Shown here piece after piece: positions 46,973 through 59,099 of a DNA stretch of 64,000 nt (the stretch's first letter is position 1; every line of letters begins with the position of its first letter). The stretch covers positions 1,050,001 through 1,114,000 of the forward strand of contig NW_026973672.1 in assembly GCF_035594125.1 (NCBI RefSeq). Direction: 5' to 3'. The translations under genes and the position numbers were made by a program. Under the pieces are notes generated by a model, which was not told the origin of the DNA, did no database searches, and worked only from the letters and a program-made list of their open reading frames with translations. The DNA is from Scylla paramamosain (taxonomy: Eukaryota > Arthropoda > Malacostraca > Decapoda > Portunidae).

Positions 46973-47095
46973 GGACGGTGATGATGAGTGGAAATAAGTG
47001 GGAGGGTATCGTACAAATATCGCCACGTGTAAGCCTGATGGTTTCTTGCAGCTTCCTTTACGTACGTTCTTATGTCCTTAGGTTCTTAATTCTAC
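46973..47095 (+). mobile_element. 5'-truncated non-LTR retrotransposon, family 1
   Basis: ATGGACGGTGATGATGAGTG plus GAAATAA encodes MDGDDEWK and a stop, the last codons of the family 1 polyprotein. The 3' UTR follows: CGCCACGTGTAAGCCTGATG, GTTTCTTGCAGCTTCCTTTA, then TACGTTCTTATGTCCTTAGG. The tail is an irregular TTCTTATG-type repeat instead of poly-A. Confidence 0.65.
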
Positions 47096-47287
47096 CTACA
47101 CGTTCTTCAGTCACCCACATGTACATATTACTACACCACCTCACCTAGACACCAACTCATTTCACTTCTATGCTCTATCACTCACACAAACCTTCTCTAA
47201 CATATCCTTTTAATATCTACCGCTCTAGCATCTGCCAAATCTTATCTAACACATTCTTCTCATGTCCTAAATCTTCACCATCACCTA

Positions 47288-47289
<2 letters not shown>

Positions 47290-47370
<81 letters not shown>
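47290..47370. repeat. (GT)40 microsatellite
   Basis: Eighty-one bases of perfect GT. Confidence 0.97.
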
Positions 47371-47373
<3 letters not shown>

Positions 47374-48089
47374 GCATTACGCACACTCACTCAAACACAC
47401 GCTCATTTCACCTGCACACCTTATCACACACAAACAGACCCATCCTCAACAGACGCCTCTCCCCTCTTCATTTTTTTTTTCTTTCCAGCATCTTTCGTAT
47501 TCCAGTCATCGGTCTCCTGGAGGCATTCACCCGCCCATCCCAGCTCTCTCATCCCAGCACTCCTAGCTTCCTCTCCCAGCTATCCCAGTCTCCTCTCCCA
47601 GCCCCTTCATCTTGACATCTGCCCTTTCCAAGCCTCTGCAATTCACGGAGGCAAAAATACAGTGGGAGAAAAACGCGGATCTACTTCAGGTCTTCTTTGT
47701 TACAATTTGGCCAGGTGCGGTTGAAACATTTCCTTTGTGTCTCGTCTTCTTCCGCGCGAGTCTGCACTGGTTGCCAAAGCAGAGCCGTCTTTTTCTTTCC
47801 TTCCTTTCTTTCAATTTTTATGGGGGTGGTATGGCGGTTCTCGTCTCTCTCCCTCGCTCTCGTTTTTTATCTCTTTCTACACACAAATCGAAGGATGTAT
47901 AATTAGTATTAAAATTTTGTAGTAATAACAGCACTATCATCAGCAGCAGTACACCCTTTATGTTTCGGGTGGCAGGTTCCACGGCTTCTCACCACGACTG
48001 TACCTCACCTATTTCCTTTCGCCCCTGTACATAATAAACACTTCCGCACTGTCGCCTCGTCTCCTTACCAGCTGAGCCAAGCGAGCTAA
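47371..48089. other. no gene seen
   Basis: C/T-rich at 47470-47630, where CCCAGC plus ATCCCAG phrases repeat at 10-25 bp spacing. The rest is unassigned. Confidence 0.45.
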
Positions 48090-49350
48090 TAACTGCACCT
48101 TTCCTTGCTCGTAAACACTTGATGATGCTGAGTGTTGGAGAGTATGAGATCAGGTACCTTTAATTAGTGGGATCTGTCTGCGTATCAGTTTCACGCGAGA
48201 GATTAGATTTTTTTTTTTTTATTCGCTGTTTATCTCAATGTGTAACTCTACGTCTTGTCATCTGACTGACACTTTTAGGATTTGACATTTTTAATAGGAC
48301 TTTTTTCCACCAGTTTCCGTTGTCCTTGGCCAAAAAAGTATTTACATTAAAAAAAAAAAAAAATAGTAAAAAAAATCGTGAGGACGTGAATGATATTTAG
48401 CTTTACCGAACACGAAATCACACAACAAAATACAAACCACTGTACACATAAATCTGGAGCTAAAAGTTCATTATTGGCTAAGCATCTCACTTTGTAGCTG
48501 CGCGTGTCCGTCCCGGCAAGCAGCGATATTGAACGTTACAAAGCATGAAATCAAAGGCCCTTAATTGCTGAGATCCATCTAGGTATTCATTACACGTCAC
48601 GACTCAAGGTTCATGGCTCCAAATTTCTTTCTTCATAACTGCATTTTTTCTTCCATGTAAACACCTTATAATACTGAGCGGCGTAGAGTATGAATTCAAA
48701 TACTCTCTATTGAAATGCATCTGTGTATTTATTCCACGTTAGGGACTATAAAACTGACTATAAAATATCAAACGAGACCCATTTACTTAATAAACACCCC
48801 CATCTACGTATTAATTAAACTTTACAAATATGAACTATTAATACCTCCTTCCTCACTTCATAGCTCCGCGTGTTCTTCCTGGTAAACAAGTCGTTATAAA
48901 GAACGAAAGAAAACCCCGTCAATTAACAGAATCCATCCACGTATTAATTTAAGAATTATCACGCAAAATAAAGCAAATACACTTATTAATTTCACGTTAC
49001 TAAGTTAAAGTATCAGCATTCTCTTATTTTGTACTAGTTCCGTGCGTTATTCCTCGTAAACCAGACTCTTTATAATCAAGCAAGCTCCATTCAACTAATA
49101 AATACCTATCTTCGTATTAACTTCACGTTACTACGTTAAACTATCAACATTCTCTCATTTCAAACTAGTTTCGTGCGTTATTCCTCGTAAATAAGACTCG
49201 TTACAAAGAATGAAAGAAGATCCGCTCATTTAACCTAATCCATCCACTTATTAATGTCACGTCAAGGTCTCAAGGTCTGCTACTATCCTCTCCAGCGTAC
49301 CGGCAAACATTCCTCCTCGTACACAGCACCCGGGCATTGGTGAGTGCTGT
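48090..49350. repeat. degenerate tandem array, about 135 bp period
   Basis: Anchor GTGCGTTATTCCTCGTAAA and decayed forms occur near 48095, 48502, 48642, 48867, 49041, 49173 and 49309. Gaps are about 407 (three times 136), 140, 225, 174, 132 and 136 bp. Units also share AAAGAAYGAAAG, ATCCATCYACGTATTAATT and CACGTTACTA. Some units are lost or extended. Confidence 0.75.
48270..48365 (+). mobile_element. possible 3' tail of non-LTR family 2
   Basis: TTTCCGTTGTCCTTGGCC, then ACATT and a run of 15 A, resembles the family 2 tail (GTTACCCTTGGCCGG ... CTACATAAAA). It lies inside the 135-bp array, as the family 2 insertion at 29806 lies inside another array. Confidence 0.35.
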
Positions 49351-50230
49351 AAAAGTCCTTCTGAAACTACCGGCACATTTTATTACTCTCATTTCACGCG
49401 CGGCTGACAAGGGGACTTTCATTCCTCGTGTGTGAAGAACTCTTAGTGTGAGAAGTGACAGGGAATAACTGGCAGGGCTGATGAGAAAAGAGAGAAATTA
49501 TTACTTAAGGGGAGCAGTGTTCATTTTTTTCTTTCTTGTAGGTGTTTATAGATTTCATACACTCCGTTTAGCGCAATAGATTCTAGGGTAGACATTGGGA
49601 AATCTGTTCTTTTTACCCCCTTCTTCCTTGTAGATGTTTATAGTCATGCATTGCTCTTAGTGGTGTGAAAAGGTTTGAAGACACTGCCTGCGATTCAAGT
49701 AAAGTGACACGCACGTTATATTGAATTCCAGTGACCTTTATAGCAGCAGGCCTTTCTGACAGCCGCGCCCATGTATTCTCACTCACCTTTGCGTAATTAA
49801 TAGAGAGGTGTCGGTTTGGTTTTACGGTCGGTGGCATTTCGTTGGGTTTAAGGCACAAACACGTAATGTCACTGTTATTGACATTCCTAAATTTACAGAT
49901 ATTTGTGGCTACTGACTGTTGAACTTTATTTACTTTGTACCACCAAGGTAAAAGTACTTTGCTTCCCCTGTGATATTTTCTTGTTCTTTACCTCTTCTTC
50001 TTTTGCCATTTCCTAAATACCAGAAATTGACGTCTAGTTAAAGTCTTCAGTTATTTATGTCAGCTGTTTACTTCCACCTCTTTTCTCCTTTTATCTTATT
50101 TTTTTGTAACTACATTATAAATCTTTTTCCCTTTAGATAAGCTTGTTTCTCGCTTTTTCTTGCTTCACTTTTTTGTAACTGGTTGAAAAAGTACCGGTCT
50201 TTAGTTATTCCCGTCTATTGTAGATCTAAT
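49351..50230. other. no confirmed gene; one weak initial-exon candidate
   Basis: On the minus strand 49837-49787, ATG opens 17 codons (MPPTVKPNRHLSINYAK) that end at a strong donor, AAAG|GTGAGT. No signal peptide or domain is visible and one such match is expected by chance. CTTGTAGRTGTTTATAG at 49536 and 49627 marks a diverged repeat about 90 bp apart. Confidence 0.25.
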
Positions 50231-50234
50231 TTCT

Positions 50235-50719
<485 letters not shown>

Positions 50720-50802
50720 CGAACACCACAAGTACTTACACCACAATCAGAAGAAAATTGGACCAAACAAGCAAATCACTAGTGACGATGCTAGCGCTAT
50801 TG

Positions 50803-50835
50803 ATGATGGTGGTGGTGGTGGTGGTGGTGGCGGTG
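50803..50835. repeat. (GGT)n microsatellite
   Basis: About ten GGT triplets with one GGC. Confidence 0.9.
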
Positions 50836-51182
50836 ACAGATCCATGTTATGTCGTGCACCAACCAGTGAAGTCATACAGCGGCCCAATTAGCGGAGAATA
50901 ATCCTATTACTCACCCAACCAATTACGACTAAGGCTAGGAGTCATTGGATCATTAGCGCCAAACAATGGGAGACCCGACAAAGTTGAAGCCGTTCCCTCT
51001 ACCCTGCGTCCCCAGCACAAGCGCCGCCACCTGCTGACGACGATTCCTGTGAGGTGCGGCAAATACTTGACAGCTTTTGTGCATTTCATTTGATTCCTTT
51101 GTCGAGGCTGAGGGAAGTGGGGGAGAGAGGGAGGGAAGGAAAGGGGAATCAGGAGAGAAGGAGAGAGGGAAGGAAGGGAAGG

Positions 51183-51184
<2 letters not shown>

Positions 51185-51245
<61 letters not shown>
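51185..51245. repeat. (GA)n microsatellite in purine tract
   Basis: Perfect GA at 51185-51245; 51115-51184 is GGAGAGA-rich lead-in. Confidence 0.95.
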
Positions 51246-51248
<3 letters not shown>

Positions 51249-51279
51249 AGATTAGAACGAAAGAAAGAACACAAGAAAA

Positions 51280-51385
51280 TAAGGGGAAGCTACAAGAAGC
51301 CATCAAGCCTACACGTGGCAGTCCCTGTATGAAGCAAACCAATCTTTTTAAGCCTATCATCCCCAAAGTAATAAAGATTGAAGGT
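51280..51385 (-). mobile_element. 5'-truncated non-LTR retrotransposon, family 1 (minus strand)
   Basis: Minus-strand reading gives GGGGATGATAGGCTTAAAAA, then TTGGTTTGCTTCATACAGGG and ACTGCCACGTGTAGGCTTGA, TGGCTTCTTGTAGCTTCC. This matches the end of the family 1 coding region and the 3' UTR, and leads into an A/T-rich tail and (CT)n on that strand. Confidence 0.65.
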
Positions 51386-51900
51386 TAGAAAGCATTTAAA
51401 GTAACACTGACACGCCGCACCATTGATATTGGATGTATTAGCCAGGTTATGTAACGTCAGAATAGATAACAAAAGACTCAGAGTTGATAATTACGAAGTC
51501 TAACAATAATACACCGCATTTTTAATAGTGGAGTTACTAGTTACTATATCTGGTTAGATCAAGTCAAGACAACCGAAGACTAAGGGTTAAGAAGTGGTAA
51601 GCCTAACTCTGACAGTTCCGTAGCTTTAACCTTGAGCTATTGGGCGGCGGGTGAGACAGGCTTGGTGATGTATTAAGCGGCGCAGCGAGCGATGATCTCC
51701 TTTACGAGGGAATAAAACCATCAGGCGGGACGTTTAGTGAAAACCTTCATTCCGTAAACAGTAACTCGGCGGCTGGCTGTCGGATCAGGGCGGAGAAGTT
51801 AACCTCTCGCTGTATAACTGTTGTGTTGGGGCTTCGCAGGGATGTGTTAAGATGTACTGGATATATTTAGCGTATCTCTGTAATGAATATGTTTAGAGCA
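51386..51900. other. no gene seen
   Basis: Mixed sequence with a GC-richer patch at 51640-51830. No supportable ORF, exon or repeat. Confidence 0.45.
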
Positions 51901-51906
51901 TTCCTG

Positions 51907-51921
51907 TAGTAGTAGTAGTAA

Positions 51922-51992
<71 letters not shown>
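51907..51992. repeat. (AGT)n microsatellite
   Basis: About 28 AGT triplets with one AAT. Confidence 0.96.
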
Positions 51993-52007
51993 TAAGAAGA
52001 ACAGAAA

Positions 52008-52070
52008 AAAAAGGAGTAGCAAGATTCATTGTTTGATAAAAAGGAGTAGCAAGATTCATTGTTTGATAGA
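52008..52070. repeat. 31-bp tandem duplication
   Basis: AAAAGGAGTAGCAAGATTCA, then TTGTTTGATA, occurs twice in tandem and is identical. Confidence 0.92.
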
Positions 52071-52417
52071 GGCCTCAACTAACAGGAGCCAAGACCAGGA
52101 GTGATACCGCCCAATGAGTGTGGCGGGAAACCAGTGTGTGTTTCCCAATAGTAATTGCCAGGCGGGAAATATTCTCTAATATACTGAGTCCATATTTTAC
52201 TTCTCTGGCCAATATAATGTGCTGGAGGTGTATGAATTTGAACATTTCGAAATTTGCGTTCCTGTTTCGGATTCAGATCTTAACATTAATTAGTCACTGT
52301 AAGAAATGTTTATGCCAGTTACGTATTAATGTTTCAGTACACGTCATGCTATTATCAATATGAACACATGTGTTAGCAATACTAATTTGAGCTCCAAGTT
52401 AACACACTGATACAGAA
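52071..52417. other. no gene seen
   Basis: AT-rich unique sequence. An 81-codon plus-strand ORF at 52118-52363 has no recognisable features. Confidence 0.4.
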
Positions 52418-52418
52418 A

Positions 52419-52887
52419 CCATTATTCTGCAACGCTTTCTCTTACCACGACTATTTTCAAAGGCCACAGAGATGATTAGCAGCTTTCCAAGAGTGTTCCT
52501 CGTGTCAGTAATGTAATTTTGTTAATCTGTCACTAGTACTATATAAACCACTCTTAAAAACCAATGTAACCACGACGATTATTTTCAAAGACCAAAGAGA
52601 TGATTACCTGGTTCCCAAGAGTTTCTCGTGTCAGTAATGCAGAAATCTTGTTAATCTGTCACTAATACCATAAAACACTCTTAAAAACCTAAGTAATTTC
52701 ATCACGACTATTTTCAAAGGCTACAAAGATGATTAGCTGGATTATGAAGCGTTTCTCCTGTTAATAGTGTGGAAATTTTGTTAATATGTTACTATGACCA
52801 GTCTAAAAAGCTCATATAAATTCGTCTATGTAGAGTCACTTGAAAGCAGTGGAGATGTGGCGTAGAAGAGTTTGCAAATATGGTCCT
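52419..52887 (-). mobile_element. MITE-like element, copy 10, both ends and about three internal units
   Basis: Opens CCATTATTCTGCAACGCTTT, CTCTTACCACGACTATTTTC and AAAGGCCACAGAGATGATTA. Units with the RAGAGTGTTYCTCGTGTCAG core recur near 52480, 52608 and 52737 (about 128 bp), each with TTGTTAATCTGTCACTA. Closes GTGGCGTAGAAGAGTTTGCA, then AATATGG, the reverse of the left end. It is the most complete example of an internally multiplied copy. Confidence 0.75.
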
Positions 52888-53911
52888 TAGAAGGAACATC
52901 ACTGCCATTTAACAATACTCGGCTCATTAATAGTAAATAAGAATACCTATTACTACACCTGGCAATGACACCTTCACTTCATTTTCAGACTCACGAATAA
53001 TTGCAAACAATGAATAAAGAATAAACTCAAATGAAGTTTCGATCTCCTCAATAATTACTACATTAGCTTGAGAAAAGTCTGTGTTTATAATTAGCACCGT
53101 CAAATATGATCATAAAGAAAAAATAAAAATTTGGTTCAACACATCGACAGTTCAGTGATCGATATAGTTCTTACTTTAGCTAAAATAAAAGAAAAAATAA
53201 TACCCGTAATCCTTTGTGACCAGCTAGCAATGGTCCTAGTATGTGACACGCAGATTTGATCATGCATGTACACACAAAGTTAAATAAGTTAAAGCACCGG
53301 ATGGAAGTTAAATGAACCCTTTTATTGCTTAATGTCTTTTATGTCTATTTTTTCACATTCACGAATACTTTTTAAACACTAATTGTCGTGCTTCAGACTC
53401 TTAAATAGCTTTGTAACCTCGAAAAAAAAAATAAATAACCTTCCATTCTCTCTTCTCTGTGCGTCCTTGAGAATTACTTCCACCGGGAATGTTAACAAAA
53501 GCAACACAGCAACGAAAGGGTTAATGCACAAAATAATTCGATGAACACACTAACCTTAACAATGACATCTGTACTCAGGAAGGAGCGTAAGGAGCGTGGC
53601 TGGCGGGGAGTGTCACACCTCTGTTCCGTTCCTTCCTCTTGCCTCTAAAAGAAAAAAAGGAAAAAAAAAAAATTGTGAAAAAAATAATTTGTAAAAAAAA
53701 AAATACTTGCAGGTAAGATAAGTGCTAAAATAGAAATGAAATTGAAATTGAAAAAAAAAAAACTCCCAGACTACCGGAATATAAAATTAATTGATTCTAG
53801 GTGATTTGTAATACAGATTTTATCATTAAAAGAAATTAGCTTCAACGATCAGGGCAATGTTCTTATACTCTACTTTTTGTGAAGAGAGAAACATTTTCTT
53901 ATTATACTATT
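52888..53911. other. no gene seen
   Basis: AT-rich, with A-runs at 53670-53760. Neither an exon nor a repeat could be supported. Confidence 0.5.
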
Positions 53912-53927
53912 CATGATGATGATGATG

Positions 53928-53994
<67 letters not shown>

Positions 53995-54010
53995 TAATAA
54001 TAATAATGTT

Positions 54011-54065
<55 letters not shown>

Positions 54066-54190
54066 AACAATAATAATACGTAATAATAATAATAGTAGCA
54101 GTAGCAGTGGCAGCAGTAATAGTAGTAGTAATAGAAACAACAACACCAACAAGAACAGCAACAGCAACAGCAATATAAATCAATAAATAA
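53912..54190. repeat. (GAT)n-(AAT)n-(AAC)n triplet cluster
   Basis: GAT at 53912-53928, AAT to 54008 with one GAT, then (AAC)18 at 54010-54063, then decayed AAT, AGT, AGC and AAC to 54190. Successive triplet types differ by one base. Confidence 0.94.
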
Positions 54191-54329
54191 ACAAATAAAT
54201 TAATAAATAAATAGACAGTGCAAGCAATAACAACACGTGCATCCCCAGTGACCCCAGACACTCTGTGAAATGCGGCATCTCATTTCAGGCCAATCTTCCG
54301 CAGCTCCCGCCACGTGCCCTGCTCGGCTC

Positions 54330-55040
54330 TTGCGTGTTGTCCAGTGTCATGTGAAAATAGGAAACTACGTAATAAGAGCCGAAATTGTTCGCTCTCTCCA
54401 GTAAAGGAATGGGAAAGTTGCGAAAATTTGAGAATAAAGACTGTCTCAGGAGTATGGTTAAATGTTGTACAGTGTTATATGAAAAACGATAAGTGATAAG
54501 TGAAAACTGTACCCTCTCTCGAGTAAAGAAATTGAGAAGTTCTGGAAAACTGAGAAAAGTGTTTAACGAATATTAAAAAGTTTTCAAATACTATTGTTAT
54601 GTGAAAAGGTAAAATTGATAAGAAAGTTTGAATTGCACGTTCTCTCCAATAAAGAAACTTAAAAGTTGTGAAAAGTTGTGAAAAATTGAGAAAAGTGTTT
54701 CGAGAACATTGTTTGAAATGTTCAAGAAAATACTATACCAGTGCATTAGTCACACAACATAATACAATGCTTCATAAGAAATATTTGGTAAGAAAGTTGA
54801 AATCAAATGCTCACTCGAGTAAATACATTCACGAAGTTAAGAAAAGTTAACGACAAAAACTGTCAAAGAATATTAAAGGAGTTTTTGAAAAGAGTATAGC
54901 AATTAAAACAAACTGTGGGATGAAAAAATCTTAACAATAAAGTTGAAATTGAAAGCTCAGTCGAGTAAATAGATTCATAAAGTTTATGAAGATTGAGAAG
55001 TATGATCTTAAAAATAATGTTAAAAGTTTTCCTGAAAATA
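54330..55040. repeat. degenerate tandem array, about 122-168 bp period
   Basis: The core GAAATTG, then CTCTCTCGAGTAAAGAAAT and GAGAAGTT recurs with the anchor at 54391, 54513, 54642, 54810 and 54956 (gaps 122, 129, 168, 146). Units also share GAGAAAAGTGTTT, GAATATTAAA and AGTTTTTGAAA phrases. Confidence 0.78.
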
Positions 55041-55088
55041 AATAAATTATTTCGAACGTTTCCATATAGACTGCTGTTAAAAGGTGGT

Positions 55089-55091
55089 AAC

Positions 55092-55174
<83 letters not shown>

Positions 55175-55388
55175 CTCAAAGGAAGAAGAAGAAGAAGAAG
55201 AAGAAGAAGAAGATGAAGATGAAGATGAAGATGAAGATGAAGATGAAGAAGAAGAAGAAGAAGAAGAAGAAGAAGAAGAAGAAATTATGATAATGATCAT
55301 GATGGAGAATAAAGAAAATGATAAGTAGGAGGGGGAGGACAAGGAAGAGAACAAGGAGGAGGAAGAGGAGGAGGAGGAGGAGGAGGAG
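55089..55388. repeat. (AAC)n, (GAA/GAT)n and (AGG)n cluster
   Basis: (AAC)27 at 55089-55174. GAA triplets alternate with GAT at 55181-55284, with a (GATGAA) hexamer core at about 55213-55247. AGG triplets follow at 55355-55388. Confidence 0.94.
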
Positions 55389-55999
55389 ATTCCATGACAA
55401 AATTCATCTTTTTTCTCCCATTATAATTTCCTACCTGTGTTTGGAGTTTTTAGGTTGACAAATCATGACATTAATTAAAAGTTAATATTTGTAATTTACG
55501 TCCCAGATTTTTTTTCGTAACTTTTAAGTCTTTGCTATTATGACAACAATGAATTACCTATTAGACTGCAACGTCTCTCATCTACGATCACACTTGATTA
55601 GAAACAATTGATGGATCAGGGAACGCTAATTGATTGAGTTACGGCGCCACAACAACAGGTTCATATGTCGCTGGATGGGATTACGAAACACCATCTCTCT
55701 CAACTAACCGCCATGAGTCAGACTCGAGCAACCCTCACCTCACACCACGAGCCGCCCAGTGCACCGGAGCCAGCCAGGCAGCGGTGGTGCGTCTGTCGAG
55801 GACTTAGCACAGTCGGGGTGCAGGTAGTGAGCGGCTCTGTGGGACGCTGTGTTAAGTCGAGGACAAAATGAACGGCGTCACTTTCTTGTCTGCAACGAGG
55901 ACACGAGTTATGGAGGACACGAGATATGGAGGAAGCAAGGCAGGGAGGAAAGCAAGGAAAACAAGGTGTGCGGGAAACGAAACATGAAAATATATTTCA
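55389..55999. other. no gene seen; GC-richer 55650-55860
   Basis: A 68-codon ORF (55665-55871) of mixed composition shows no motif. A GGAGGACACGAG phrase repeats near 55912-55930. Confidence 0.4.
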
Positions 56000-56400
56000 A
56001 AACCCTAATAAGTTCCAGTAAACCTGTTAAACTGTTTCTATAATTGTGGAGACACCTCTCAAACGCACACTAACCCCTGCAAGAATCGTGTAAGCCCCAA
56101 CAATTTCCGCTAAAACCAGTCATACTTTCCCCCAGAATCATGAAAACATTTTTGAAACCCTAACAACTCCCGCTAAAACCTGTAAAAACAGACTAAAGAT
56201 TAGACACATATCACTTCCAATATAACGTGTTAAACTATCACTAGAATCATGAAAGCAACCTGCAAAAACTACAAAAAACCAGCAGGAATCATGAAAATCC
56301 CAACAACTTCCACTAAATGTTGGCAAACTCTCCCAGGCACCATGAAAACATCTTTAAAAACACTACCTTCCACAACAGCCTGTTAAACATAGTGGAGCAA
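56000..56400. repeat. degenerate tandem array, about 60-70 bp period
   Basis: Phrases CCGCTAAAACCTGT, AATCATGAAAACAT and AAACCCTAACAACTTC recur in order five to six times. The AATCATGAAA unit resembles the MITE-like interior (AACCATAAAAACACC), so the array may descend from that element. Confidence 0.6.
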
Positions 56401-56808
56401 CACGCCAATTCAGAGACAATGTAGTCTGCGAGTGTTGCATGGATGTTACGGCGTCCCGTGTTACCCAGAGGACCTCAGCGCTCACCAATTAGCTAAGTGA
56501 GGAACACATGACGTCACTGAAGCTTAACAAGACGTAAAGCGCGCCAGGAATGAAAGCCAAGTATCGTTCACGCTGGAGGGAGGAAGCGAAATAGCGTAAT
56601 CATGATGTTATAAATTCCGCTAAACCCATTTGATGAACACTCTCATTTTCGCCCAATAGCACAGCAAGTCCCATAAACTTCAAAGCGAGGACCCAAAATA
56701 CGAGTATGCCTCTAATTATCCCTTCTTTAAATGTGTCAAAGGCCCTGGTGTATTTTTAGCACGCGCATTGCTGGGGTATTTCAAACACGCAACGGTTACA
56801 TCAGTGAA
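56401..56808. other. no gene seen
   Basis: Mixed unique sequence, no feature supported. Confidence 0.45.
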
Positions 56809-57026
56809 CCATATTCTGAAGCGCTTCTACGCCACACCATGACTACTTCCAGAAGGCTTTAGTTGAAGTTACATGGATTTTTAAAGATATTTTTTCCGGT
56901 TCTAGTGACATTAACAAGACTTCTACATTATTAATAGGAGAAACACTCTTGAAAACAGGACTAATCTTCTCTGTGACCTTTGAAAAATAGTCATAGTAAG
57001 AAAGCAAAACGTTTCAGAATAGAGAC
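56809..57026 (+). mobile_element. MITE-like element, copy 11, best single-length example
   Basis: About 218 bp. The left end CCATATTCTGAAGCGCTTCT, then CACCATGACTACTTCCAGAA, pairs imperfectly with the right end read in reverse, CTATTCTGAAACGTTTTGCT, then TTACTATGACTATTTTTCAA. Terminal inverted repeats are therefore about 40-48 bp. The interior has GTTCTAGTGACATTAACAAG, CTTCTACATTATTAATAGG and GGACTAATCTTCTCTGTGAC. No ORF, so non-autonomous. A clear target-site duplication was not seen. Confidence 0.75.
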
Positions 57027-57421
57027 CAAGGAGTGGCGTGGAGTGAAAACTGATTAGTGTTGGTGGAGCGATTCCCGCGTTGCCTGACCTGAAGAATGTT
57101 GCGTGCTGGGAGGCTCAGGACGGAGGTCAGGCGTCAGTCAATTGCGGCACCGTTGAAGGAGCGAAGCGATGTACAACTGCTACTGTTAATGTTGCTGTTT
57201 CTGTTACTACTATTAGTACTGCTTCTGCGGGGAGTAAAGGTGTCATGTTGAAGTTATTCTTGGTTTCTATTCTATATAATATAATCTTTCACACTTTAGG
57301 ACGTATCTACTTAGTCTATTTCTGCCTTTCATTTCCAATTTGTTCATAAAATGCCTCCTTCTGAATTCTTATCCAAAATACGGAAACTCTATTGAGTGTA
57401 CAGAAAGAAGAAAAGTAGTAA

Positions 57422-57424
<3 letters not shown>
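57027..57424. other. no gene seen
   Basis: An 89-codon ORF at 57080-57349 of ordinary composition has no recognisable motif. Confidence 0.4.

Positions 57425-57502
<78 letters not shown>
57425..57502. repeat. (GT)39 microsatellite
   Basis: Seventy-eight bases of perfect GT. Confidence 0.97.
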
Positions 57503-57503
<1 letters not shown>

Positions 57504-57867
57504 AATGGGCTTTCCTTACTGGGTCTTGGTCATCTTTTTGCAGGGATCTTGGGGAAACCTTTGCGCTGCAGGAGGCGCAGCCATGATATCGGGAAGAAGA
57601 GAACAGCGGGAAGAAAACTGCTGTGATGACGAAGGATAGAGAAAGGAGAGAAGAGGGAGAAGAGAGGGACGGTAATAGAAAAGGAAAGATTAACGTGATA
57701 AAAATTGAAAGAATAAATAAACAAATAAATAGAAAGCAAAGAAAGTATGACGACAGTCTCTTAACAAACTGACGAATACTAATCATACTTTGACGGAACT
57801 TGTTTATTCAGGCACTAGTAATTTTTGTCACTATGATCAAGTAACGAAAGTGGATAATAAAGGCACT

Positions 57868-57871
<4 letters not shown>

Positions 57872-57928
<57 letters not shown>
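57872..57928. repeat. (GT)n microsatellite
   Basis: Fifty-seven bases of GT, 49 bp below the THAP relic. Confidence 0.97.
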
Positions 57929-57929
<1 letters not shown>

Positions 57930-57976
57930 AAGAAAACGAGAGCCTGGCAACAAACCATATGCATAATATTCTATAC

Positions 57977-58093
57977 TTATCTATTATGCATTTTCTTGAG
58001 TTCTTCCACTTTGGGTAGTTTTTCAAAATGCATTCTGTCATCACCTTTGACGTGACCTGATTTGCACCCACGCACGATACAAACTGTTGGCAT
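57977..58093 (-). pseudogene. THAP zinc-finger N-terminal fragment
   Basis: Minus-strand ATG at 58093 opens 38 codons: MPTVCIVRGCKSGHVKGDDR, then MHFEKLPKVEELKK and a stop at 57979-57977. The Met-Pro start, the C5-x4-C10 pair and the F-x-K-L-P-K block around residue 23-28 match the first half of a THAP (C2CH) DNA-binding domain. The conserved tryptophan, second Cys and His that complete the zinc site should follow but the frame stops. No good donor precedes the stop. THAP domains occur in host regulators and in P-element-like transposases; either could be the source. Most likely a truncated relic. Confidence 0.5.
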
Positions 58094-58610
58094 TTTTGCA
58101 TAACTCACAAAATTACCGCAGCCTCCCCGACCACAACAGAAAACGAGGCTCCGTTCCACTGGGCGGCAGGGTGACTACGTGTTTGACTGGAGAGTTTCGA
58201 GCGGCAGAAGCTTTGGTCTAGATTACCTATGACGTCAGGCAAAGACCGAGACCCAGTTAGGCTCCCCTCCGTGCGCTTTGAAAATACCTTCCTCGCTTTA
58301 CCTAGCATACAACACTACCACATAACTTCGCGTATGAGCTGAGTTTGTCATCCTCAACAACAACAACAACAACAACTACAGCTACCACCACCACACCATC
58401 AAAATTACCTCCAGAAACCACCACCACAAGCAATGACATCAAATACCACCACTACCACCACCATCCCGGCTATCACACGTGTTATCCTTCCAGTCGACCA
58501 CAAGCTAAATGGTGCGAGCCGCGTGCCTTTCCTTGCGTGATTAATAAACGTGACGATGATGACTCGCAGTGAAGGAGACTTGCCCGTCGCTTCCCCAGCT
58601 GATCGAACCT
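58094..58610. other. no gene seen; short (AAC)n and (CCA)n
   Basis: AAC triplets at about 58355-58376 and CCA triplets at 58384-58470. The rest is unassigned. Confidence 0.5.
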
Positions 58611-58614
58611 TCCC

Positions 58615-58640
58615 ACACACACACACACACACACACACAC
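58615..58640. repeat. (AC)n microsatellite
   Basis: Short AC run of 13 units. Confidence 0.92.
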
Positions 58641-58689
58641 TGACAGATGATGGATGCTCCTCCGTGTCAAGTATTTATTAATTGTGTAC

Positions 58690-58890
58690 AGAAGGACATT
58701 GATACGTGTTTGAGTGTTGGATGGGTTTTGGGCTGCAGAAGTAATGTAAAGGATTTTGTATCTAGGTTTGTTTGTTTTTTTCATTCCTTTTTTCACTATG
58801 TGTGTAAAAAATAATACTAACTGACGGTTTGTTTGCAGGCGGAGTTGTAACATAAATGACATCGTATCTACGTTTGTCCGGTATTTCTTT
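58690..58890. repeat. diverged tandem duplication, about 124 bp
   Basis: GCTGCAGAAGTAATGTAAAG, then TTGTATCTAGGTTTG near 58731, pairs with GGCGGAGTTGTAACATAAAT, then ATCGTATCTACGTTTG near 58841. Both lead to TTTTTCATTCC or TTATTTTTCAC. Confidence 0.45.
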
Positions 58891-58900
58891 CTTTATTTTT

Positions 58901-58903
<3 letters not shown>

Positions 58904-58993
<90 letters not shown>
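58904..58993. repeat. (GT)45 microsatellite
   Basis: Ninety bases of perfect GT. Confidence 0.98.
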
Positions 58994-58995
<2 letters not shown>

Positions 58996-59099
58996 GTGCG
59001 AGTATACATACATACACAGCACCATCCTGCACGCTTGTAGATGCATGCACGTACAAGTATGCACATGAATCCCAGCAAGTGTGCATTCCCGACTAATTC

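Noticed and set aside
49787..49837. Possible 17-codon initial exon with a strong GTGAGT donor on the minus strand
   Set aside because: No signal peptide, domain or upstream support; about one such donor plus short ORF is expected by chance in a window this size. Noted at low confidence only.
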